A stretch of 64,000 bases of DNA from Limanda limanda (Eukaryota > Chordata > Actinopteri > Pleuronectiformes > Pleuronectidae): contig NC_083646.1 of the NCBI RefSeq assembly GCF_963576545.1, positions 26,056,527-26,120,526 on the forward strand, given 5' to 3'. The notes beneath the pieces are model-generated. The model made no database searches. It saw only the letters and a program-made list of their open reading frames with translations, and had not been told where the DNA came from. The position numbers and the translations under genes are program-made. Shown piece by piece: positions 13,530 to 24,654 of this stretch. Every line of letters starts with the position of its first letter. Position 1 is the stretch's first letter.

Positions 13530-13700
13530 ATTATTCAATTTTCAACAATATTTAGTTTTATTTGTATAGCACCTAAACAAAGCTTATATTACCTCAAGGC
13601 ACCAGTTAAAATAGTTAGGCTGAGATCTTACAATATTATAGAGAAACCCAACAGTTCCCACCATAAGACCACAAAAAACAGGAAGAAACATTAAGGATAA
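13530..13700. repeat. Degenerate fish interspersed repeat
   Basis: Contains TTTTATTTGTATAGCACC followed by an A-rich stretch and ACCTCAAGGCACC. This pattern (a TTTATTTATATAGCGCC start, then CTCAAGGCGC) is widespread in teleost genomes as a LINE/SINE-type 3' part. A relative starts at about 49885. The class was not determined. Confidence 0.45.
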
Positions 13701-14199
13701 CCAGAGTCAGAGTCAGAGACAATCTTCCCCCGACTGATTAGGATGAGATGATAGGAATGACGGAAAAGGCACGGGAGAGAAGATAATGACAAAAAGATGG
13801 AGAGACAAGACAACCATTATATTATTACTGGCGCCCCATACCGAGGCTTCAAGCCTGTCTGCAGCGGCCTGGGTGTTGATTCCAGCTGTGCTGCTTGTCA
13901 ATCCCCGATGTCTCCTTGTCCCCCTTTCAGACTTAGCTCTCTGTCCAAAATTAATACCAGTTATAGGATGATAATAATGGTGATGATAATGATAATAGTA
14001 AAGTTGCAGTTAGTGTCAGATCTGGATCCTACAGCTCTGAAGTCAGCGACACCTGCAGAATAAGAACCAACAACAGAGACAAGACTCAAAGTTGATGACG
14101 TGTTGTATAAAAACATGAAGGAAGAGAAGGAGGGACAGAGAGAAGGGCTCAGGGCATCATGGGAGTTGCCCCAGAAGCCTTAGCCTATAGTAAAAAATC

Positions 14200-14410
14200 C
14201 AAGAGGATTCTCCCTACCCTGTCTAGTGCCCCTGAGCAAGGCACCTTACTCCCCCAACATCTGCTCCCCGGGCGCTGTACACGGCTGCCCACTGCTCTGT
14301 GTGTTTCTGGCACCAGATGGATTAAAAGCAGAGGTTAAATTTCCCCTTGCATGAGTGTGCCTGTGCATGTCTGTGCATGTGTGTGGGATAAATAAATGTA
14401 TCTTATCTAG
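14200..14410 (+). repeat. Degenerate SINE/LINE-tail repeat
   Basis: Contains GAGCAAGGCACC, then GGGCGCTGTAC, GGCTGCCCACTGCTC, and a tail with AGATGGATTAAAAGCAGAGG leading to a GTGTGTG-rich end with AATAAATG. This is the pattern of a common teleost retroposon tail. Only part of an element is present. Confidence 0.5.
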
Positions 14411-14984
14411 TAGCATGATGGTTAAGGGCTCGTCTGGGTCAGCCGATTATATACGCTTTATCAAAGTAGAACATTTTAAGACTGACCATGGTGTTAGTTA
14501 TTTAAAACTAATGTATAAATGCTTGAAATAGATAATAAAGAGATACATTATCAAAAGAGGTCAAAATATTGGTTATGGGTAGATGGTCAATGGTGCACAC
14601 AAGCTAAAAGTTGGAGAAGAAAATATTCAAAAATTCTTACAATACATAGCTCAAGTGATCAATAGATTCTGCTCTAAGTCATAATAAATAGTATTGTATC
14701 GGCTCCATCTCCCCAATGGCCCTCAAAGGATAAGCGTTGCAGATGATGGATGGACATTTGGAACATGACAGTTCCTCTGACAGGTCTGTGGGTAATGTCT
14801 GGGAACCTCTGCTCGCCAGCCATCACTTAGATGTATATGAACATGGCATATTCAGTAGTGCATTATGGAGGCTGCTTTTTCTTGCTTCAAAGTCTTATTC
14901 TAAAACATGTCATGTGTCACTGCACTCCCCACAAAACCACTACATTGTCATTCAGGGCACAGTCGCTCAGGTTGAGCAGTCCTT

Positions 14985-15315
14985 CTCAAGTGGTCCACAC
15001 TGGTTTCGAGGCTCGTGGTGTGACGTAAAGAGGGATCTTTTTTTTTATTCATGTGTCGTCTCTGCTCCAGCTAATGGAGCCTAATCGCTAATTAATATTT
15101 CCCCCACGAGCCATCTCTCCTTGACTTCCGATGTGATGCTCTACCTGTAATTACATCCAATAAAATCTCTAAATCGCCACACTCTCTGTTAAGTTCGGGG
15201 TCATCATAGTTAATCAGAGGCCGAGACTCGATAATGGTCATTTGCTCATGCCGGGCAGATGAAGTGTTAGGAGACGGGGAGATTAAATGCTATCTTTATT
15301 AGATGTGGCGAGAGC
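14985..15315. promoter_or_regulatory. Candidate conserved non-coding element 3' of ibtk
   Basis: An evenly complex block with little simple repeat and homeodomain-type cores TAATTA at 15089-15094 and 15148-15153, plus further TAAT sites. It has no open coding frame of interest. The composition resembles vertebrate developmental enhancers, but conservation cannot be measured here. Confidence 0.3.
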
Positions 15316-15454
15316 CACCTTTTCTGTAAAGGACTGAGTTTCTGTTCTAAAAACACAGGGGTGAAAAAAACAATATAATTGAGAATTATATGTGCCTCTT
15401 TTCATTCCACCCACTGCAATCGAAACTGAAACACAGACAGGAGACCGTGGTCAT

Positions 15455-16506
15455 TTGACATGTTAGACATTTTAATGCATGCCTTTTTCGCTTCACATCC
15501 GTGTCTCACCCACACATACAAACAAATGGCAAGTCAAGACAACATAACATGGTCAAGAACCAAGTGACCTACTCAGCTTACACCGGCTCCAGGCCAAAAA
15601 AAACAACAACCAGGAGACTAGAACAACTAATGAAGGAAAGAAAAGGTTGAACAAAATGTTATATTCTATAGCTGCTGTATCTGTGTTGTCATCATTTAAG
15701 GCAGACCACCTCCTTTAAAACACTCTTGTAGTAACTTTAAAGGCTAGACAGACAGTTCCACAAAATAAACCCTACTGAGCATTGACAATGGTGCACTGCA
15801 ACTGCATCACTTAGCATATATTAAATATGCATTTTAAACATCAGTTTACATTACATTTCAATGTCACTGCAAATCAGCATATGCAAAAAAAACAATGTAT
15901 AAGAAAGGCAAAAGGACCATGAAAAGAAACTGAAGGTACAGCCTTAGTAAACACTTCACTTTACTTAAGCACAGCTGATCTGCTCTGCCAAGGTTGATCA
16001 TTGGCACTGTTATTTCCTTAATTAGCATTGAGAGCTTTCACTGATTTAAAACAAAAATGCTCAAAGGGATGTAGTTTGGACCCATTTTGGGGCTTCAACA
16101 TTCCTACTACTTTTTCTTTGGCAGCCTCATCTTCATATAACTAGCAATGTTTTTGGTGAAATGTGTTTTTAACATAATTTAACTCTTAACTTAAAAATGT
16201 GCATAAGTAATCCCTGGCTCAAAAACAACTCTTCAGGACCACATTCAGTCATGAACAACACTCACTCTGTCGTGCGCAAACAAACACAAAATGTTGAGCA
16301 GCAATAAAACAGAAGTTAAAGTAACACTGCACAAAGAAGCAAAGATTTGCCTCAGTCTCATATCTCCAACTGGACTTAACACAGACTGATGGATCTGATG
16401 ATATGTGAGGGTTGGATGAAGCTGCAGCAGGAACCCTGCCAACATTACAATGACAACTCCAAGGGATGTTTTCACTTTGATGGTATGTGGTCTGTGCTGT
16501 TATATA
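15455..16506 (-). other. ibtk: Probable 3' UTR of ibtk
   Basis: Downstream of the stop codon there is no coding potential for about 1 kb. Minus-strand poly(A) signal candidates are ATTAAA (TTTAAT at 15471-15476) and AATAAA (TTTATT at 15295-15300). The nearer one would give a UTR of about 1.05 kb. The end point is an inference. Confidence 0.4.
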
Positions 16507-19500
16507 TCAGTGTTTGTTCCAGGTTGGGGCTGCAATGGGACCCCTGGAAGACCTCTCCACCACTATCAGCTCATCAGGGTTGTCACGAGCCTTATAATGG
16601 AGCAGGAGGTCTTGGATGGCGCACTCTTCAATCTACAAGGACACAAAAATACAGGGAAAAAGAGATTGAGTCTGAGATACAGAGGGAACTAAAGCCACCC
16701 TTCAATGAGGGAAAAAAGACAAAATGCTGACACAGAGTGAATAATGATAATAAGAGCGTTTTACATAATGGCAAAAGAAGCCGCAAGAAAATAAGTATGT
16801 TCTGTGAAGCTGCTGACAGAAGCCTGGCAACAGCTGGAGCAGAGGAAAACACAGAATGTGATGTCTGCCACATAGGATAAAGAGGAGCCATGTATTACTA
16901 TACATTCAGTCATGTAGGAGTGTGCATGTGAAGGTGCGAGCACTAACGCACACAGACAAGACGCCTTACCTGGATTAGTGCCAGCGGCTTCTCTCGGCTG
17001 CGGATCAGAGCGGCTTCCTGTTCCTTCTCCTCCTCTACGATGGAGGCAAAGGCCACCTGGGAGTAGACAGGAGGGCTGCCCGCTGCACCAAGCACCCAGG
17101 GCCTGGGGGATGAAACAGGTGACACGCAGAGAGAGACGGTGTGAGGATGGGTATCAGTGACTCTGCTGTGATAGTGAAAGCAACAAGACCCTGAAGTGCG
17201 TGGACAAAGGTTGAATCAACGACTACTGACAAGGTTCTGTGTCCGTGAGCAGGCCGCCTATCCCTCATATGGCTGTGTAACTGGACTGAAGTAAAAATTC
17301 ATCTCTAGTATACTGTCTGGATTCTATAAGAATCACAGAACTGAGACTGCTGTTTAACTTTCAAAAGATCTTCACAAATGCTTATACAGTGGATGACAAA
17401 TTATTATCAGTGTCTATGAATAGGACTGAGGAGACCAATCCCGATGTGGTCGAAAAATAATAGGGTGAGGAAAAACTATGAAATGAAAAAAATATTTTAG
17501 GAAGGGGCAAAACATTTTTAGAATCTCAAAAAAAAACACAGACAAAGATGTCAAAGGTTTGTGGTGACAAGAGCCGGCGCTGTTTTCGATGTGCTGTAAA
17601 CAAAAACAGATGAATTCAGCAGCAGAAATGTTTGCCTTAAATCCTGTCTCTGTCTGTTGCACCACCACTTGCCTGAAACCTCAGGAGAATTTGTTGTTGT
17701 TGTAAACGTGTCTGAGTGGAGTATCAGGCTGGTCATGTGTGAAAGGAAACCTCTGGAGGAAGTCCGGACCCAATTCTCCAGAGTTCCTCCAGATCTAATG
17801 TCTGAAAACGACTAGGGAGAGTCCCAAGTGAGGGATCCCTCTCCCAGGACAGACAGTGCGATAGATGTCAGAGAGTCCAGCGGTGATGAAGAGCTGCCTC
17901 AGGATGAGAAAGAGCAGCCGAGAAGAGGAGCTGCCTCAGACCGAGGAAGAGTGCAGTTGAGAGGTGTAAGAGTTAGAAACGATGAGAAATGTAGAAGTGG
18001 AAGACGAGACAGAGGGCAGTGAACACAAACCTTTGAACAAGAAAAGAAATAAGAAGAAGAAGAAGCAGAAGAAGTAGAGTCGAAAAAGAAGGCGTCATGG
18101 TTTCTACTTAAACCTCGTGCCTGAAGGCCAGGTGGAAAGTCAGCAGAAACTGCAGTAGCTTTCATTGGACGTTTGCATTCACACATACACCTCCTCCGGG
18201 GGAAATACGTAAGATCTTTGGACTTCAGTGCACGCACTGTACATGTCTTTCTAAATATGGATAAAGGATTCATGGCTCTGATCAATACTACATTACAGTA
18301 TTGGTTTCCAAATATATCACTTTTTTTCCACAATTAATGTTAACATAGAAATGTGAAACACAGTTTCCCTGATCTCAGCTGCTCAGTGATCAGCGCCGCT
18401 GCGTCATGATCAGAGCAGAAGCTGGTTTGTACCGAGCTAGAGTTTCTGTGTCCTCCTCCAGTCTGCTCTCACTTGATAAACACTCATCACTAGTTATCAG
18501 GACCTGATCACTACATGAAGTAACTCAGTGTATGTTTGATCCGCTCCAGAGTTTTTGAGGCTGCATTTAAACATCATGAAAATGACTCGTCAACATGTTG
18601 TGCTCAGTACAACACGAGACGAGGACTCAGTGTCAAAGTGAGCAGAGCAACACGCAAACATGATCCGACACCATTGATTCATAACCAAACACATGAGCCT
18701 AAATAACATCATCCTATATTTGCTCAGAGGCATAGCAAAGATACAGCCACATTGAATTATGGTGCTGTATGTTTTAGATGGATTCTATTCTATTTTCAAT
18801 CTTAAAAAATCTTTTAGAAAAATTTGTACAATTAAAGCTAATGTTAAATGTATATATCTGCCTTCTGTCAGTTATCTTTCCGTTCCCACAACAATATACA
18901 GAGAAAATGGGGATTTTTCCAGGCATTTAGAAATGGTGATTAATCGTGATCAACGACAGCTAGACTGTGATTAATCTGATTAAAAAATGTTACCGTTTGA
19001 CAGCACTACTTTTTAGTTTTCAAACCTATATATTGAAGTCTGTTTCCCTAATACCATGCAGCCCTATTATTTATGTAATAATATTAATAATAAGTATTAC
19101 TATAAATTTTGTCATTACAACAAGTCTTTTTTTCCCTGTTCCATGAGATCCTTACCATCTATTCAATATGACACATGCAAAATATGTCGTGTCACATTGA
19201 AGAGGTCCCCACAGTCTGATTTGCGCACGCTTAGATTGATTTCTCAGTTAATAGTTGCTACGTGCGAGTTGGCGACGAAAACATTTCTAATCAATCACAA
19301 TGACGCTTGTTAAAGTCATAGAAATAAGACTCTGTACATGTGCATGTTAATCTGGCCAAGAGATACCTCTGGAAATGATTGAGGGAGACTAAAAAAGAAG
19401 GAAAAAAAAGTCTGGAGCTCAATCAAAGTGCTTAGATTAGAAAGGTATTGCTATTAAACCTGACTTAAATCTCTGGAAACAGTGTCTCCGAAGCCTGACA

Positions 19501-22500
19501 TGAGCATGGACGAGGCTGCTGCAGCTTCCTATGCCTTGAACTCGTCAATCTTATCCAAATATCAGGAGGAACCTGAAACCTGCTCTGTTCTGAATAATTC
19601 GTTTTGACATGAGGTCTGCCCTTATCAATTCTGATTACCATCACCGCTTTCACTATAGTGACTCACACAGTTTAATATTTAGAAGTCTGCTCGGAAGATT
19701 GCAGGATGAAGCTTGGAGCAAACAAAACAGAGAAAATAGGATATCAGGCATAAAAAAGAGATGTACTTAACATGCAAGACCTGAAATGACAATTCAAGTA
19801 TTTGATTTCTTTTCGTCTAAATAGACATCACATAAATATCCAAGCTATTACTACAGCTGGGAATATACTGTATTTTTATGGACTAGAGTAACTGTGTGTG
19901 TGTGTGTGTGTACTGTTTGTCCAGCTGGGGTCGTTGTAAAGGTCAGTTTGACCTCGTGTTTGCGTCAGGTCGGCTCAGCTGTACTGGGTCATTTAGAGCT
20001 GTTCACCTCAGTCTGACCAGGGACTCATGACTCTGAATCAGAGCATCAGTGTGACATAAGCACTTGTTGTTGCTCCCATTTTCATGTTTATTGCCATTTT
20101 TAATCTCCAAATTTATGTTTAATTTTGTATCTAATGAGAAATAAATAAAAAAGGACATACATGAAGCGTTTTAAATCAAGGCCTAGATCAGGTTAGAACG
20201 GAGGTCATACACTTAATGGGTTTTCATGGAATATAAAGTGTGTGTGTGTGTTTTTGCTTTGCTGATATTAAACGACATTAGAACAGCTTCATGAAGACAC
20301 CTCAACAGTGTCACCAAGTGGTAAGCAACAGTATTGGACAGTCAGTTTTGGCAGTGACCTCCATCGTGTGCGTTTATGCTGCACAGTGTATTGTGCGTCG
20401 GTGATACACTCACCCAGGGGCTCGCTCTGACTCGTTGCTTTCAGATTTAAACGTGACCCTCCTGGCAGCAGGTGTAGGGGTGACAGGTGACACCGGAACG
20501 CCTTGAGCCCGCTGTATTCCAGTTTGTCCCACTTTGATTAGACGGTTCTCCTCCTCCTCCAGCAGAGCCCGAAATGAGCATGAGGAGGGAGGGGACTGAG
20601 GTGCTGTAGCCCTACAGACAGAAACGTATGACTCAAAGAGGGAAAAATATATATGACAAATAATTTTGCAGCAAAAGAGTGTTGCTCTTTTGCTGCCACT
20701 TCTTCTGAAGTCAAGTCAAAGTTGATCTATATCACACATTTAAAAAAAACACCACTGAACAAAGCACTGAAAAGGCTTTCAATATTAAATTTTAATATTG
20801 GTATTGGTATTCCAATATTGGTATAAAAAAACTGAGGATAAAATACAAAAGCAATAAAACATTAAACATCATAAATAATTGCAAGTTAAAATATTGCTCA
20901 GTAACTCAGGCCTCAAACTCCACTCGAATTGAAAGTCAGTGAGAACAAGTGGGTCTTAAGGAATGACTGAAATGTGTCTAGGGTCTGAGCGCCTCTGGTA
21001 TGAAAAGGTAAGATGTTTCTAGAGATTAGCAGAAGCCACTTCAAAAGATTCAACCACCTCTGCTCTTGAGCATAGATCTCGGGACATCTCTAAGCATCAG
21101 GTTGGTCGACCTCAGTGAAGTAGCGCAGAGGTAATCACAAAGAGCAGGACGAGCCAGAACAACATCTCGTCCCTGTTTTTTTTTCTTGTCAACATAGAAA
21201 ATTGCTATACAATTATTATTATCGTCATCATCATCTTATTTTCTCTATGTTTATTTGGAGCTGTTCAGCCAGTGAGTGAGAGACTGTAAATCCATCCACA
21301 GACTCCAGGAAGTGATTTTACGACAACAGTAGTCTTCCTATTTGGCCTCACTCACCAGGCCTTCCCACTGCTTTTGGATGGGGTAACTGTGGGGGTTGGT
21401 TTGGAAGCTGTGGACTCCACACTGGCCTCCTTGTTGGCCATGGCCAGCATCTTCCTCTGCTTCTGGGACAGTTTAGTTGGAACGGGGGACAGCTTCATGA
21501 TGGTGCTGACACTGCAGGCGGGAGGGAAAATTATGCTCAGTTAGCCAAAGTGAACAAAGAAAATAAATAATTCATATGCAACAGTACAGCTTTCCATCTT
21601 TCTTCTGATTATATGGCCTCATACCAACTAGTCTAACTGGTTACTGTAAACAGCAGTTAGTTGGTAAATGATGCAAACCTCCCATACCTTCCAGGACTTT
21701 TAGGAGTTGCTCCAAGTGTCGGCAGAGAGTTGGCTTCCATGTCCATGATGGTTCTCAGATCCAAGACTGGAGGTGGATGAGCAGGGCTGCATGTCGTAAC
21801 ACAGTCACACATACTAAGTAAGCTAGTATACATATTGCACAACTTTCAATAGTTATTGATAATCTAGGCATAAAAATGTCCCTTCTCTCTGCAAAAGTGG
21901 GAAGAAAGAAGATCTGTTGTTAAATTTACTTGTATCTAGTGTCAAATCTCAAAGCTTTTTTTCTTGGGCCGCTATTGCTCAGAGGGTTGACCTCTAACCA
22001 GAGAGTCGGTTCAATCCCAGTCTTCCCCATTCTCATAGAAAAATCAGGTGCTACCTATAGATGCACTGAATGCTTATGTGCATGGGTGAATGCCAAAAAT
22101 CTGTACTGTAAAGTGCTTTGAGTGGTCATCAAGACGAGAAAAGTGTTATAAAATTACAGACAATTTACCAAAGCATGTCAAATAACTCATCTTTGCATTG
22201 TGGACTTTCTGTCAATGGCTTTTTTGGAGAAACAGAAGAAAAGAAAAAAGATGCCTGATCAATTCCATCTTACCTGGGACGGACCTTGGGGATGAGTTGT
22301 GATGCAGAGTTGGGGGAAGTTGAGAGGCCATTTCTCAGTGACGTTGGGGTGCTGGGTGGAGTCTTCAGCTTTTGACTGAGAGCCTTCTCGTCCTGCACAC
22401 GATAAATAACTTATGATCTGTTATATATTTGAGTATCATATCCACCAGTCTATGTTGTTTAGCCACTTTTCTATTACTCTAACTTGGTCATACAATGGAA

Positions 22501-24654
22501 AAAGGATAACTTTATCAAAAGTGTCTGTATGAAATTGTTTACACTTTGCACACTGCATATAAGATGAAACTGATTCGACTGTGCTTATATGGCTGTAGTG
22601 GTCAGATATTAACCTCAGCTCTGTCATGGAAGACAGGTGACTGCACGTCCCTGGGACTGCCTAGCCCCATGTAGCTGCCCTCAGAATCTGATGTGAGCAG
22701 CTCCTGCAGAGACTCAGTGGAGTTTGCCTTGCCTGTCTTCACCAGGCTCTGGGGGACCACTGAGGAGAAAACAGTGTTTGAAGGTAAGATATAAAAATCT
22801 AACATACAATCAACATGTTTCCTTTAAAGAGGTGAGCTGATGACAGTAAGGTGGTTTGTAATGAGGTGTGAATATGTGTTATACCTGCAACAGGTGGGCT
22901 TTGGATGATATGAGAGAGAGTGTAGCCCCCTGAGCTGTCAGACCGACGCCTTGGTTTCTTTTTAGCCTTCATCTTTGCCTTCTTTAACAGGATATCCCTG
23001 GGGGTCAATGATGTACAATCAGGAGCAGATTTTGAGGTACCACCTTTTAAATATTTAAAGGTAATGCAAGATCTTTCCAGTTAAGATAATTTCAGACATG
23101 CGCTGAAGTCTTTCAGTTAATCTCCTGAAATTATTTTTGAGGGACCGTATCTGAGTCAGAGGGACCAGACATTCTTTGGAGTTTTTCCTGCCAGCTCCCT
23201 AGTAAAAACTCTGGATAATGTCCAAGTGAGCAAATGTGAGGAAACAGCGGGAGAATATATGTTGACATTTCTAAGATGTGGCAGACACAGTTCTGAGTAA
23301 TGAAAAACCGAATACAAATAAATCAGGATTTAAAAAAAGCTGTCATTCATGTAGAAGAAGAAGGAGAAGAAGATGTCAAATTGGAAAGACAACATTTTAG
23401 AGCTTTGCTGATACGGGACAATGCCAGAGTTGTTTTTCAAAACACAGCAGTGGCATTTTTACGTTATGTCCTGTTTCATGAGTGCTGTGCCATGCCTCAA
23501 ATGAACACTCAGGAGATATTTCTGTTGTTGTGAATGGGTCTGATCGGAGAATCTCCTTCTGCATTATTCAATGTAAAACGCAAAAATCTAGACAATGAGG
23601 ACACGATTCTCCGGACATATTCTGGAGTTTGTGTCTGAAAACAACTTAAGTTCCTGCCTGTCTCATATTTAGGTTTATAAACTAAAGACTTCGTGCTCTT
23701 AACCCACATGAAAAGAGTAATATTGTGTTTTACAAAAGTTAGGCTTGATAGACAAAATGCTAAATAAATTTGTATATATTGAAATGGAGTATTACGCCAT
23801 TAATGACAATATGAAACTCAACACAGCAGCCCAATTAAAATAACAATTAACAAAGATATAACAAACAGTTCTGCCTGCATACCTGGTGGAGTGATCAAGT
23901 TCTTCCTCTGGTTTATGGCTTAAGGCTGAGTCCAAATTTTCATCTCCATACACACTGAGGTCTGGAGCTCCACTGAACGGAGTGATCACTCTCCTTTGCA
24001 TGGCTGGAATCTGGAAAAAACAAACAAACAAATAATTAAGAAGTCTTAACAGACGGCATAACTGCTCCCAGTCAGTGACGCATTTCCAGTAATAGATATT
24101 TGTCATTAATATTGTGATCCTGAACACCTTTATCTAAAGATATGATAACCATCCAACAATAAGTTGCAGCAATACCTTTTGCAGCAGTACCTTATGCAGT
24201 ATATTAAAAAACATTGCACCCCTGTTGGTCTTTTGATTTGCTTTTATGGAGCTCATGTACTTCTGTATAAATCTCAGAAGACCAATAGTGTGGGTCAGAA
24301 GTTTCTTCATTCTGCTCCAAGTTATATAAGAAAGAAAAACATCAGTAACACTATTCCCCTGCTGCAGTTTACTAAATCAGCTTCTGCTGGAAAGCTGGAT
24401 CAGTGGAGTCTAGAGGCTCTTACTCTTTACGACTGAGAACACAATCTGACAGTTACTGTTCCAGTGTTAGACTCTGTTGAACTTCCAAGAAGCTGTTGTA
24501 CATAAATAAATAAATAAAATCCAAGTAACAAACAATGAGCAAATACCAAAGTCATGGGAAGAATCATGCAGATCAGGATAGGGAGTGACTCACCATCTGA
24601 ATGTAAGCTGCAGAGAGATCCACAAGCACCTCATCACTAAGAATATCCAGAGCT
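16507..24654 (-). CDS. ibtk: ibtk coding exons 19-28: C-terminal region
   Basis: Exons are 24594-24654, 23883-24010, 22885-22997, 22614-22759, 22274-22392, 21688-21786, 21356-21511, 20414-20611, 16970-17102 and 16507-16632 (stop 16507-16509). They cover residues from about 917 to 1342. Conserved islands stand out in an otherwise Ser/Pro-rich chain: MQRRVITPF, KKKPRRRSDSSGGY, ELLTSDSEGSY, GSPRDVQSP, VLDLRTIMDME, KLSQKQRKM, FRALLEEEE, RVTFKSES and the FASIVEEE to LALIQ block. The basic KAKKKPRRRSD stretch could serve nuclear import or phosphorylation. The 61-nt exon 24594-24654 is the smallest in this block. Confidence 0.9.

Larger units (their letters stand above)
5243..15454. other. Intergenic region between tent5a and ibtk
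   Basis: No coding exon could be supported here; open frames are short and lack family resemblance. The region contains a GT array (9836-9911), a tRNA-derived SINE-like repeat (10863-11129), degenerate interspersed repeats (13530-14410) and a conserved-looking non-coding block (14985-15315). Positions 6150-6400 and 11160-11560 are relatively GC-rich unique sequence of unknown role. The rest is AT-rich and shows nothing recognisable. Confidence 0.6.

Noticed and set aside
14737..15084. 115-codon plus-strand frame
   Set aside because: No similarity to a known family and no splice context; it partly overlaps the enhancer-like block.
17899..18333. 144-codon minus-strand frame inside an ibtk intron
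   Set aside because: Falls in the degenerate repeat with Ser/Phe-rich low-complexity translation; no splice signals link it to ibtk.
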